Position numbers and translations under genes: made by a program
Source of the DNA: Viola odorata
Taxonomy: Eukaryota > Streptophyta > Magnoliopsida > Malpighiales > Violaceae
DNA length: 64,000 bases
NCBI GenBank assembly: GCA_963691705.1
Contig: OY829541.1
Location: forward strand, 15,804,564 to 15,868,563
Direction of reading: 5' to 3'
In this document: positions 47,701-59,497 of the stretch, one piece after another
Numbering within the stretch: position 1 is the stretch's first letter
Layout of the letters: each line of letters begins with the position of its first letter
The notes under the pieces: model-generated
What the model saw: the letters and a program-made list of their open reading frames with translations, nothing else
The model's database searches: none
What the model was told of the DNA's origin: nothing

Positions 47701-48840
47701 GAACAACCCGAGGGATTTGTTCTACCTAGACAAGAGAGAAAAGTGTGCAAGTTGGTTAAGTCTTTATATGGCTTGAAACAAGCCCCAAAACAATGGCATG
47801 AAAAATTTGACTCTGTTATACTATCTAACGGATTTAAGCACAATGGTGCCGACAAATGCATATACTCTAAATTCACGAGTGAATATGGAGTCATTGTTTG
47901 TCTTTATGTGGATGACATGCTGATTTTTGGGACTAATATGAAAGGTGTGAATGAAACCAAAAGGTACTTAACTTCGGTATTTAAAATGAAAGACCTTAAC
48001 AAGGTTGATACTATTTTGGGAATAAAAGTAAAGAGGTAAGGCGATGGCTTTGCATTGTGTCAGTCTCATTATATTGAGAAAGTGCTTCAAAGATTTAATC
48101 ACTTAGAGATTAAAGAAGCAAACACACCTTATGATCCTAGTGTTAAACTTGCAAATAAGTCTGGAAGAGCGATAGCACAACTCGCGTATGCCAGTGCTAT
48201 CGGAAGCATGATATATGCCATGCATTGTACAAGACCAGACATAGCGTTTGCTGTGTGCAAACTTTCTCGTTCCACTAGTAATCCTGGTATAGAACATTGG
48301 AAAGCAATTGGAAGAGTCCTTGGATATTTAAAGAAAACAATTAATCTTGGACTTTCCTATTCTAAGTTTCCGGCTGTACTTGAAGGGTACACGGATGCTA
48401 GTTGGATTACTAGTGCAAGTGATAACTTGTCCACATCTGGTTGGGTCTTTACTCTTGGTGGAGGAGCCATATCTTGGTCCTCTAAGAAACAGACCGTTAT
48501 TTCACATTCCACGATGGAATCTGAATTCATAGCGCTAAATGCGGCATGCAAGGAAGCAGAATGGCTGAGAAACATGTTATTGGATATAGAGTTGTGGCCA
48601 CAACCGATGGGAGCCATTTCCTTGTATTGTGATAGTGAAGCCACTATGTCAAGAGCATACAATAAAATCTATAATGGAAAGTCTAGACACATTAGCCTTA
48701 GGCATGAGTACGTTAGACAACTAATAGTTGATGGAGTCATAACTATTGTCTACGTTCGGTAAAGCAGAAACTTGGCAGATCCTTTTACCAAGGGTTTATC
48801 TAGAGACTTGGTAAGAACAACATCCATAGAGATGGGACTA
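47692..48840 (+). pseudogene. Copia reverse transcriptase / RNase H remnant
   Basis: From 47692 the frame reads the C-terminal half of copia reverse transcriptase (MEQPEGFV, SLYGLKQAPKQWHEKF, the catalytic YVDDMLIFG) and, after an in-frame TAA at 48037-48039, RNase H ([41 protein letters not shown]). A second stop at 48760-48762 precedes NLADPFTKGL, the usual end of pol. The N-terminal half of reverse transcriptase and all of integrase are missing. Confidence 0.9.
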
Positions 48841-49236
48841 AAACCCTTTGAAGAGAATCACTAGTAATGGGAACCCAACCTTACTTTAGATTGCATCTAC
48901 TAACCAAGGTTTAAAGGGTAATAACAAGTTACTAATACGTGGTTAGGAAAAACACTATTTGAAATAAAGTCCCATCCAGAATGGATTAGTGCTGACAGTT
49001 ACGATTGAGAAGGATGAGTTATACTCTTAATGAAGTTCAAAACAAATTAGGTGATATGTCTTGGTAACGGGGACATTAATGGAACTTCACCTATATGAAC
49101 ATAAAAGTGGTGCCGCTTTAACATAAGTTTGGGTTTACTTATGTAAATGTTCATGAAACCGGGACGAAAGCACATGGCCATAGCAGTGCTAAAAAGTGTG
49201 TGAATTTCTCAAAAATTCAGATACCTCTATGTGTGG
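48841..49236 (+). other. 3' non-coding part of the copia element
   Basis: Non-coding sequence after pol, up to the Athila-like insertion. The matching continuation, with the purine tract before the copia 3' LTR, is at 56652-56891. Confidence 0.6.
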
Positions 49237-50764
49237 TGATTGATGGTTTATTTTGTTTGTTTTATTATCTCTTTTCCTAGTAATTGAGATGATAAGTTTG
49301 CTACTTTGAGTCCTTTTGCTTCCTTTCTCTATAAACAGCCTTTGGAGCATCAATCTGAAGGAAAGGAGCAGAAAGCTTGAAGATTAGAGCCTAAATCAAT
49401 CATATGGTGTTGAAGTCCCATTTTCTGTTTTTGCTGCCTTGAAGTTGGTTCGTTCGTCCCAGGGCCACTTCTCTATTTTGCCAAAATCAGCTCTCCTCGA
49501 GGCCTCGACAAGAAGCGACCCTCCGGAAGGCCAGCTGGATCTGCACTTTCCATGAATCCGCGTGCCGGATTTATTTAATCTCTAGTGCATTTCCTGTCTT
49601 CTTGGGATACATTATTTGCAGACACTAGACTTCTTGGGCCCCTATATGTTATTCTCATGTGCTTGAAGACATTTTGGAAGAATGAATCAACATTCTCCTT
49701 GATTAAATGAAGAATATTCTCACTTATGTACAAGCACTTAGAGGACAAGTTCTTGGGAGCTTGTGAGCTGGCGTTGACTGTCCTTGGAGAGGAGTTGGCA
49801 GGCAGATGAATGACTATTTTAAGGTAGCAAGATTCGGATTGTAAAGGGGTCGGACAGAAGGAGCAACCAGAGGAGAAAATCAGCACTTCACCCACATTTT
49901 CCAGATTTTTCCAGCATTTCTCTATTTTCAGTTTTGAACTTCTTGTTGTATTTTCGGTTATGATTTGTAGCTAAACCTCTAGATTCCTGGTAGGGATCTA
50001 GAGGTAGACAATCTATGTTTGTTTTGAGACTATGTTGATCTTTAAATAGAAATGGTTTTCGTATTTCTTTTCTTCTTGTTTTAACTCCAATTTGTTCATG
50101 TTAAGTTTGAGTTTGGCCAACTTGGATTTTGGCTTGAATGAATATTGTCAGCTCCTCTGAAATTGAGTATTATCCATGATTAGGGGAACACATGTAGACA
50201 TTCTCTAATGACTGCGATTGGTCCAGCATTAAGAGAAAGAAGGAAAGAATTAGGCCAGGATGATGATCTCCATCTCAAGGCCTTGGGACGAATGGACCTC
50301 CCGCGTGACAGTTGGTGGGAATGTTACCACTTGACCAGGTTGGCGCTTGGGATGTTGACGAACTCATCCGTAGGTCTAGAGAAGGGTTTAATAAACTTGA
50401 AAATCTAAACAGACTTGATTTCTCAAACTTCTCTATGAAACCGTTTTGAAAATATTATTTGTCAATGATCAACAACATAGAATTGTCACCTCAAAGAGAT
50501 CTCTACCTGGGATTATTTCTCCACTGATTTTCTCTACTTACTACTGTTTTACTGCATACAACTTTCGTTCATTCCATTGCAATACTGTTTAAACAAGATT
50601 TCACCTCAAAACTTGGTATTCTACTTGGTTATTTTCAGGAACAACAAGAATTAGTCAAGCTTGTCTCTGTGGGATCGATCCTCTCATCACTATCTACATT
50701 TTATTTGTAGCTTAGCACTGAGTTGAATTTATAAATTTATGCAGGGCTTGCGACGGCCTTGTCA
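49237..50764 (+). repeat. 5' LTR of the Athila-like element
   Basis: 1,528 bp, ending GACGGCCTTGTCA just before the tRNA-Asp primer site. It contains short spurious frames only. Confidence 0.9.
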
Positions 50765-50909
50765 TAAATTGGCGCCGTTGCCGGGGACAACGTGTACTAA
50801 TTTTCGTTTTTCTTGTTTATGATCAGGTAGACCAGTTCACAACCATTACAATACATTCCAGAAACCTCCAGAGCAGAAACAACAACCAGGCATTTGAAGA
50901 AAAATTTCA

Positions 50910-53615
50910 GTGTGTTTTTCCATATTTTTGTCAAATTCAGAAGCAGAGGTCGATCCATCCCAAGACCTCGGGATGAACCGACCAGAACCAGAAATGGCAA
51001 ACCCAACTGAACCTACCTTAAGAGAGCTCAACCAAGGAGCCGAGCAGGAGACCTTCTTGTGCATCAATTACCGTCCAGTACCTAATGACTGGGCCGTGAA
51101 AGCAACTGTGATGAATAGCTTCAGCAAATTCCGAGGCTACCCCACCGAAAATCCTTACAAACACCTCCAAAAATTTCAGTTTGAGTGTGATGCTTTGAAG
51201 CCTAATGGAGTCAGCCTAGAGAGAGCCAAACTGAGGGCCTTTCCATGGTCTTTGGAAGACTCTGCCAAGAGTTGGTTCTTCAGCCTTCCTCACAACTCTA
51301 TCAACACTTGGGCAGAAATGGCAGCGACCTTCCTTAAGAAATATTGGTCCCCAACCAAGGCAGGGGCAGCAAGGAAAAATCTTGTTTCCATTCAGCAACA
51401 TGGTGATGAGTCCTTTGGGGAATATTATCAAAGATTTAAAGACCTTCAAGAGGTCTGTCCAACCCATGGCATACCCGAACAATCACTCATTCAATATTTT
51501 TATGATGGCATGTGTATTAAGGATAAAGAGAAGCTTGATTCATCTACTGGAGGAGCCTTGTTAGACTTAACACCAAGTCGAGCAAGAGCTCTCATTCAAA
51601 CATTGGCGGATAATTGCCAACAAAATGGAACTCATGACCGTTCAACCTCAACAAATGGAGTGAATGTGGCTGCCATTGAGAGACACCTAGAAGAAATCTC
51701 CACATTCATGAAAGGTTTTCCAGCCACCATTGCTCAAATTCAACAAATTCCAATACAACAAAAGATTCAATGTGAAGTATGTTGTCAAACCGGGCATATG
51801 ACTCAAGAATGCCCACTGATTTCAGAATCACATGAGCAAGTTAATTCAGTTGTGCCACTGCAAGGAAATTCACACCCCAACACCAACAATTCTGGATGGA
51901 AGAATTACCCTCACTATGGATGGGGTTCTCAACAAAATCAGCCTCCCTTTGAATGGAGGAACTTCAACCCAAGGCCACCACAAAATCACCAAAATAACCA
52001 GCCACCAACCCAACCTCAACTTCCTCAAATACCTGTACCTCCACAGCCACCACAACTCACTGCACCACCACAACAGCCCCTTGAGGAGACCCTTAAACAA
52101 ATCCTCTTACCATTCATTCAATCTACCCAATCCACCATGGCCAACCTCCAAGAACAAATAACACAACTGTTCATGAATCAACAGAACACATCAGGGCAAT
52201 TGCCATCCAACATTGTTGATAATCCTAAGTATGTTGTTAATGCCATGACTTTACGAAGTAGAAAAGATCTGCCACCAAGGGTCAGTTCATCCCTAGACCT
52301 CGGGATGAACCAACCAGAACAGCCGCAAGAATCCGAAACAGAAATGGTGCAGGAATCAACCACTCGAGTAGCAGAACCATCTACTCCAGTAGGTGAAACA
52401 TCCATTCCAACTCCAGAAGCACAGGAAGGAACTTCAAACCCTCAGGTAACACCTTTTCCCTTTCCCGAAAGGTCTTTAAAAACCAAGAAGGAAAGGGAAG
52501 AGAAGAAAATTCTTGATGTTTTTCGCAAAGTTGCCATTAATGTGCCCTTGCTAGATTTGATTTCTCAGGTTCCTAAGTATGCTAAATTCTTAAAGGACCT
52601 TTGTACTAACAAGAAGAAACTAGCAGGCATAGAAAAGGTGAGCTTCAATGAAAACGTTTCTGCAATGCTACAAAAGAAACTTCCCCCGAAATGCAAAGAC
52701 CAAGGTACTTTCGTAATTCCTTGTAAAATTGGAAACAAAGAGGTAGAGAAAGCATTGTGTGACCTTGGGGCAGGTATAAATGTCATGTCTCTTTCTGTTT
52801 TTAAAACTTTGAATTTTGGAAATCTCAAGAAAACAAGAGTTGTGATACAACTTGCCGATGGATCAACAATCCACCCTGAGGGTGTAGTGGAAGATGTTTT
52901 AGTTCAGGTAAAAGGCTTTATATTCCCTGTTGATTTCTATATAGTTGACATGAAAAATGAAGATGTCACAAAGGCCGCTGGTGTGATACTTGGTAGACCC
53001 TTTTTAAGGACAGCCCATGCTAAAATAGATGTGTATGATGGGTGTTTGACACTTGAATTTGCAGGAGAAACAATTAAATTCAATATGCATGATGCAATCG
53101 AATACCCCAATGAAACACATGGTGTTAATTTCCTAGATGTTATTGACCCTTGTGATGATGATGTTGCTGAAATTAATCATGTAGACCCTTTTGAATGTGT
53201 CCTTAGTGAGAGTTTATGGAAGTCTAAGTTGGAAAAATTAAAGGATAAATCCACGGCCAAATCAGAAATCCAAGACCTTGTCATGGAGATGGATGCACAA
53301 CACACCCCTGCAGGTATTGAACAAGCCTTGAATTTATCAGATCAGTACGTCCATCCCAAGGTCTTGACTATTGGGCAGAAGGTCCTCCTCTTCGTCACAA
53401 GATTTCGTTTCACGAACGGTAAGTCTACATCCCGTTGGACTGGTCCTTTCATTATCACTAATGTTTACCCTCATGGTGCCATAGAAATTCAGAGCTTACA
53501 GAACCAGAAGATATTCAAGGTGAATGGGCGGCGCCTTAAGCTTTTTTTTGAAGAATTCAAAGAACATGATGTGGAGAGCACCACACTTGGATTACCTCAT
53601 GATGATGTCGTTTGA
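50910..53615 (+). CDS. Athila-like gag-protease fused to integrase tail (901 aa)
   Basis: A single open frame of 901 codons. Residues about 60-240 are the retrotransposon gag domain (FPWSLEDSAKSWFFSL, FLKKYWSP, GESFGEYYQRFKDLQ-like). A CCHC zinc knuckle lies at 288-301 (C-x2-C-x4-H-x4-C), followed by a Pro/Gln-rich linker (about 310-430). The aspartic protease region has CDLGAGINVMSLSVF with D618. Near residue 800 the frame jumps to the end of integrase (GQKVLLF, SRWTGPFIITNVYPHGAIEI, KVNGRRLK). Everything between is deleted in frame. The start at 50910 is the first ATG of the frame; the true gag start may be slightly downstream. The frame has no stop despite the large deletion. Confidence 0.88.
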   Translation: MCFSIFLSNSEAEVDPSQDLGMNRPEPEMANPTEPTLRELNQGAEQETFLCINYRPVPNDWAVKATVMNSFSKFRGYPTENPYKHLQKFQFECDALKPNGVSLERAKLRAFPWSLEDSAKSWFFSLPHNSINTWAEMAATFLKKYWSPTKAGAARKNLVSIQQHGDESFGEYYQRFKDLQEVCPTHGIPEQSLIQYFYDGMCIKDKEKLDSSTGGALLDLTPSRARALIQTLADNCQQNGTHDRSTSTNGVNVAAIERHLEEISTFMKGFPATIAQIQQIPIQQKIQCEVCCQTGHMTQECPLISESHEQVNSVVPLQGNSHPNTNNSGWKNYPHYGWGSQQNQPPFEWRNFNPRPPQNHQNNQPPTQPQLPQIPVPPQPPQLTAPPQQPLEETLKQILLPFIQSTQSTMANLQEQITQLFMNQQNTSGQLPSNIVDNPKYVVNAMTLRSRKDLPPRVSSSLDLGMNQPEQPQESETEMVQESTTRVAEPSTPVGETSIPTPEAQEGTSNPQVTPFPFPERSLKTKKEREEKKILDVFRKVAINVPLLDLISQVPKYAKFLKDLCTNKKKLAGIEKVSFNENVSAMLQKKLPPKCKDQGTFVIPCKIGNKEVEKALCDLGAGINVMSLSVFKTLNFGNLKKTRVVIQLADGSTIHPEGVVEDVLVQVKGFIFPVDFYIVDMKNEDVTKAAGVILGRPFLRTAHAKIDVYDGCLTLEFAGETIKFNMHDAIEYPNETHGVNFLDVIDPCDDDVAEINHVDPFECVLSESLWKSKLEKLKDKSTAKSEIQDLVMEMDAQHTPAGIEQALNLSDQYVHPKVLTIGQKVLLFVTRFRFTNGKSTSRWTGPFIITNVYPHGAIEIQSLQNQKIFKVNGRRLKLFFEEFKEHDVESTTLGLPHDDVV

Positions 53616-55120
53616 ACCAGCACCACACAGTCGAGTCCGAGACTATAAACGGGGACGCTACATGGGAGGCAACCCATGTCATTTCATGCCTTTTCCTCTG
53701 ATCGTTCAAGGCAACATGAATGGATCTCAGTCAGGTCGCTTCGTCCCGAGGCCTTGACATGAGCAGACCAAACCCTCAGCCCAACACCTTCCGCCCCTCC
53801 ACAAAACTAATGCCCCCCGGTTATTTCTTTTCCTTTTCCTTTGAACTTTATTTTATTTTCTTCTCCGCATGCTTATTGCTTGATTGCCTGTTTGTTTGGT
53901 CTCTTTCACATTGAGGACAATGTGTCCGATAAGTGTGGGGGAGACACTTTCGTGATTTATTTGTTTAATGCATGTTTTTATTTTTAGTTTTTATTGCATG
54001 TTTCTTCTGTTTGTTCTTCCCTTTTTACTGCATGATTTATTTTTATTGCTTGCGCAACTGCTTGTTTTTATTTTGTTTTTGGATGAGTTTTGTTTTGTTT
54101 TTCCTTTCTTGTCGTGTTCCACCCCTTTTGTCATGGAATTTGATCCCGAAGACTTGTCTTCTGCACACACTTGATTTATCAACTCTGTCCTGCAATATTG
54201 AATACATCAGACCTTGCAATTTGAGCATTCATCCCCATAGTTGTATGATTAGTTTTGCTGTCCTAGGAAGTGCTTTGCTAGGGCTGATTGTTTGCTTCTT
54301 CTTAGATCTTGGGATGAGGATCCTAACCTCTCATTGCTGCTAAAGTCCTTTAATTTTGCTTTCTTGTGTACCATTTAAATTCCTTGTGTGTGGCTTCTCA
54401 TCATACCCTCCGGATTGCACGACGTTGGTGGTTCGGCACCATCGTCCCAATTTAGAGAAACTTCCGGTCGGTTGTGTGCTAACTCCCGTTGTTGGACCGA
54501 TCATAGCACCATGATGAGAGTCAAGTCTGCATGTGCATGTGTGTGATTTCAGAAAAATGGGAATGTGGAAAGAAAGGAGGTATAAGAGGCCGAAGGCCTA
54601 AAGAAAAGAAAGGGATGCGGAAAGAAGAAGAGAAAAACAGGAAAAAAAAATATATAAAAAAAAAGAAGAAAAAGAAGGAAGAGAAGAAAAAGAAAAAATA
54701 GAATAAGAAAGGTGAAGAAGAATAAAAGAAGCCTTTGGCTCACTTCTTGTTTTAATAATGTTCTTTGCCTATTGCTTGCGTTTTTAATTTATTTTCTTGA
54801 GAGTCAGCAGCAATGTTTGGTTATAGAGTCGAAAGGAGAAGAAAACAGAGGCCCTAGGTTTGTATTTTCTGGTTGTATAGCAACCTATCTTACCACTATC
54901 TGAATGCTTGCTCATTTGTGATGTTTGGTGTGATGAATCTTGCTTGAAAGAGTTGATCTTTGAGGTGTGTGCATGAGTCAAGTCTAGGGATTTAATTTCT
55001 GCTCAAAGGGGGTGTTGTTTGTGTGCTGTTTGTGTGTTTGTTTCTATTGTGTTTATGTCTTTTCTTTGTCTGTTCTTAGTTCATGCTTGGGGGCAAGCAT
55101 GGATTAAGTGTGGGGGAATA
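53616..55120 (+). other. 3' non-coding region of the Athila-like element
   Basis: No long frame. It includes a T-rich stretch (53820-54120) and a strong A/G tract (about 54590-54730), then a purine-rich tract just before the 3' LTR. Confidence 0.7.
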
Positions 55121-56647
55121 TGATTGATGGTTTATTTTGTTTGTTTTATTATCTCTTTTCCTAGTAATTGAGATGATAAGTTTGCTACTTTGAGTCCTTT
55201 TGCTTCCTTTCTCTATAAACAGCCTTTGGAGCATCAATCTGAAGGAAAGGAGCAGAAAGCTTGAAGATTAGAGCCTAAATCAATCATATGGTGTTGAAGT
55301 CCCGTTTTCTGTTTTTGCTGCCTTGAAGTTGGTTCGTTCGTCCCAGGGCCACTTCTCTATTTTGCCGAAATCAGCTCTCCTCGAGGCCTCGACAAGAAGC
55401 GACCCTCCGGAAGGCCAGCTGGATCTGCACTTTCCATGAATCCGCGTGCCGGATTTATTTAATCTCTAGTGCATTTCCTGTCTTCTTGGGATACATTATT
55501 TGCAGACACTAGACTTCTTGGGCCCCTATATGTTATTCTCATGTGCTTGAAGACATTTTGGAAGAATGATTCAACATTCTCCTTGATTAAATGAAGAATA
55601 TTCTCACTTATGTACAAGCACTTAGAGGACAAGTTCTTGGGAGCTTGTGAGCTGGCGTTGACTGTCCTTGGATAGGAGTTGGCAGGCAGATGAATGACTA
55701 TTTTAAGGTAGCAAGATTCGGATTGTAAAGGGGTCGGACAGAAGGAGCAACCAGAGGAGAAAATCAGCACTTCACCTACATTTTCCAGATTTTTCCAGCA
55801 TTTCTCTATTTTCAGTTTTGAACTTCTTGTTGTATTTTCGGTTATGATTTGTAGCTAAACCTCTAGATTCCTGGTAGGGATCTAGAGGTAGACAATCTAT
55901 GTTTGTTTTGAGACTATGTTGATCTTTAAATAGAAATGGTTTTCGTATTTCTTTTCTTCTTGTTTAACTCCAATTTGTTCATGTTAAGTTTGAGTTTGGC
56001 CAACTTGGATTTTGGCTTGAATGAATATTGTCAGCTCCTCTGAAATTGAGTATTATCCATGATTAGGGGAACACATGTAGACATTCTCTAATGACTGCGA
56101 TTGGTCCAGCATTAAGAGAAAGAAGGAAAGAATTAGGCCAGGATGATGATCTCCATCTCAAGGCCTTGGGACGAATGGACCTCTCGCGTGACAGTTGGTG
56201 GGAATGTTACCACTTGACCAGGTTGGCGCTTGGGATGTTGACGAACTCATCCGTAGGTCTAGAGAAGGGTTTAATAAACTTGAAAATCTAAACAGACTTG
56301 ATTTCTCAAACTTCTCTATGAAACCGTTTTGAAAATATTATTTGTCAATGATCAACAACATAGAATTGTCACCTCAAAGAGATCTCTACCTGGGATTATT
56401 TCTCCACTGATTTTCTCTACTTACTACTGTTTTACTGCATACAACTTTCGTTCATTCCATTGCAATACTGTTTAAACAAGATTTCACCTCAAAACTTGGT
56501 ATTCTACTTGGTTATTTTCAGGAACAACAAGAATTAGTCAAGCTTGTCTCTGTGGGATCGATCCTCTCATCACTATCTACATTTTATTTGTAGCTTAGCA
56601 CTGAGTTGAATTTATAAATTTATGCAGGGCTTGCGACGGCCTTGTCA
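55121..56647 (+). repeat. 3' LTR of the Athila-like element
   Basis: 1,527 bp, nearly identical to the 5' LTR. Differences seen include GAGAGG to GATAGG, CCCGCG to CTCGCG and one missing T. Confidence 0.9.
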
Positions 56648-56891
56648 GTGGCTTGTCTCCGGTCTTAGGACAAAGAATTTTGGTTTAAGCTTAGGCCACC
56701 TTTAATTCTCTTAAGACTTTGAGATAAGTTCACTAAGGGATCGTTTAAGTCGAAAGATACCTTCTTTTATGCATAGTGATATCAAAAGTGATCTGGTTTG
56801 CAGTGACATTACAACCTAGTGGGGGAATGTTATATATATACATATAAATCAGTAGGTTGTAATGTGAAAATATTACAACCTAGTGGGGGAT

Positions 56892-57375
56892 TGTTGGATT
56901 TATAGTATATTATATAAGTGTTTGTGTGTTGTAATGGGTATTGGAAAGGCAAGTAAAAAGTGTGAGGAAATATAAACAGATACAATTGTTGGAACGGACA
57001 CAATGGTTGGTGCAGACTCAACTGTTGGAACGGACACAACGGTTGGTGCAGATACAACTGTTGGAACGGACACAACGGTTGGTGCAGACAACTGTTGGAA
57101 CGAACACAATAGTTGGAATAGACGCAACTGTTGGAACGGACACAACAGACCGAAGAGTTATAACTCTTCTTTTCAGACCTTTTCGTAATCTATATATAGA
57201 ACGCAAAATCAGTAAATTGATTCATTCGAATCATTCGAGAAATTTAGAATTCTTCAGAATTGCTATCTGCAGAATTCATTGGTTTTGTTATATCCTGGGA
57301 GGCAATTTGCTAGGAACCTATTAGCAAACTCGATACGAGTGGGGGCAAATATTGTCTTAAAGAAAGCGATATTTC
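56892..57375 (+). repeat. Truncated 3' LTR of the copia element
   Basis: Matches the 5' LTR from TGTTGG up to AAAGCGATATTTCT, with fewer minisatellite units, then switches to pararetrovirus-like sequence. About 70 bp of the LTR end are missing. Confidence 0.85.
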
Positions 57376-57492
57376 TAGCAGTTAATCAGATACTGTTCAG
57401 GATTATGGATAGAATCTCAAAAGAATTATTCAACCTTCAGAAACTGCTAATATAATTAATTCTAGAGGAACAACAAGTAGTCGTAGACTAAG
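57376..57492 (+). pseudogene. Endogenous pararetrovirus fragment (RNase H piece), plus strand
   Basis: The first 59 nt closely match, in opposite orientation, part of the RNase H region near 63770-63830, with about two mismatches. The next bases belong to a different part of the pararetroviral sequence that continues beyond element B at 60730. The RNase H piece is too short to encode a domain; it is a rearranged relic. Confidence 0.65.
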
Positions 57493-59497
57493 GGTCTGTT
57501 TGGCGTTCCGGTTCTGGTCCGAAAAGTGCTGTGGGCAAAAGTGTTGTGGGAAAAGCACTTTTGCGCAAAGCAGTGTGTTGTTTGGTAAACATTTCTTAAA
57601 AGTGCTGTGGGAAACGAGAAGTTGTTTTTGGTGTTTGGTAAACACTGCTTTTAAAACTATGGTTTAAGTGTAAAATGACTATAAAGGGCATCAGTCATTT
57701 TTATTGTTATTTATTTACATTATTTAATTCAATTTTTGTTTCTAAACAAATAATTGAACTATAATTTTCTAAAAGTTGCAATTTTAACCTTTTAACTATA
57801 AAGGACACAATTTATTTCAAGCATTAAAATTAATATTTTTTAGTATATATGTAGATTATTTAAATCAATCTATTTCTTTAAACAAATAATTAACATTTTA
57901 TTAAATAAAGTTAAATATTGAGCACTATTTTAAAATTTTACATATATAAAATCACAATTATCTATTCATCATTAAAATTTTAAAATTGAGTTACTTTTTT
58001 TATGTGAATACATCAATAATATTTTTAAATTTTTTTAAGAAATTAATGTAACATGAATTTCTTTTTCTCGTCGTATTTATATAATAATAATAATATTATT
58101 ATTATTATCAAAATTAAAACACAAATGAACATGAATAGAGTTGTTTAATGGTTAGACTTGAATTGTTATTTATTAATAACTTACTATTATAATTACCTAT
58201 CTAAAATTTTAATTTAATAATGACTATAATGTGCTAAACTTTTATGACTTCTCTTCTTACATCAACTTTATATACACTATTTTTGTGCCCACACGATACG
58301 CGAGATGTTATTATTTTAACCAAAAAATTTAAAAATAATACTTCATGGAATTACAATATATTATTGGCACAATAATATCGAATTTATTCAGTTTTATTTG
58401 TATAACGATTAAAATGAAAACCTTATTTGGAAGTCTATTTGTATAAGGATCAAAGTTAACGAATTAAAATGAATAAAAAGTTATTCCAATTTATTTGTTA
58501 ATGAATTAAAATGATAACTTTTTAGTATTTATGTTATCTTATTCAAATAAATAATTTAAGATTATGAAGGAGAAAATAAATAGAATAAAGATTGAGTAAT
58601 AATAAAAATTGACATTTAAGGAAAATAGAATAGAGGTTCATTTCGATCTTGTATGCTTTGCTCGACGGGTGTCTCCAACTGTGAAGGAACATCTCTGAAC
58701 TCTCTGTGTGTTTAAGCTCATCATATCTACACAGCATGTTTAATTTCTTGACGTAGAACAATTCTCATTCTGACATGTATAAGTTGTTTGAAGCACATCA
58801 GTAGTGGCATGCCCAGACTAATGTAGAAGATAAATAAGCTACTATCAACAACAATACACTTGAACATGCCATCGCCTGCAAAAACAAAAGTGGTTCAACT
58901 TGATGTCTAACCAGTGGGAAAGGAAAATAAACAAGATCTATCCACATAAACGTTGACACAGGCTAGTCATGAACTCCCTACTGAAAGTGAAATATTTTGC
59001 CTAAGACTCACCGCAATCCAAAACTTCTACATTGAACTACAACACTAGCAAAAAGGAAAAACTGACAGCAAAAACATCAGGAACTTGATAACTCAGTCGA
59101 AAAGGCTGAAACCCATATCCTGCAAACAATACATGGGCAGAAATCTACCACAATGCTGTATCCACACTTGAGGAGACCTATTACTGAAAAGCAAAATATC
59201 ATATCATAACAAGTAGTTCCAATACCAAATAACCAAGATGATTCTCCTGATTTGCTCATGTAAGCCAGGCCCATTAATTTGTACAGGCTTGATATACAAG
59301 AAGTTCAATGATACATTAGTTATCTAGGCAATATGGCTGGACATGAAACCACTTTACAAGAATACATTTCTAAATTGCAGTTGTTTGCAATAGAATGGAC
59401 CAAATATGAATCTGGACGGAAGATATTTGACAAACAACAAAGTAAACAAAGGTCACTTACAATTAATTGATCCTAAAACAAAAGTGGAAAAACTCAC

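Larger units (their letters stand above)
49237..56647 (+). mobile_element. Non-autonomous Athila-like Ty3 element (7.4 kb)
   Basis: LTRs of 1,528 and 1,527 bp (TGATTG...TTGTCA) flank an interior with one long frame. The primer site TGGCGCCGTTGCCGGGG (50770-50786) is an exact complement of the 3' end of plant tRNA-Asp, as in Athila elements. A purine-rich tract GTGTGGGGGAATA ends at 55120. GTGG flanks both sides (49233-49236, 56648-56651). The LTRs differ by about six substitutions and one indel (around 0.4%). Reverse transcriptase, RNase H and the integrase core are missing. It is inserted in the copia element in the same orientation. Confidence 0.9.
46503..57375 (+). mobile_element. Defective Ty1-copia element, split by an Athila-like element
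   Basis: The 5' LTR (46503-47137) is followed by a gag remnant fused to the end of pol, and a 3' LTR beginning at 56892. Protease, integrase and the first part of reverse transcriptase are deleted. The element is interrupted at 49237-56647 by another retrotransposon, and its 3' LTR stops about 70 bp short at 57375, where pararetroviral sequence begins. A 5-bp flank CTTGG lies left; the right one is lost. It is non-functional. Confidence 0.88.

Noticed and set aside
50208..50408. 66-codon frame, present again at 56091-56291
   Set aside because: It lies in both LTRs of the Athila-like element; no known protein and probably fortuitous.
53968..54343. Hydrophobic Phe/Leu-rich frames that look like membrane proteins
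   Set aside because: They are reads of a T-rich non-coding stretch of the Athila-like element.
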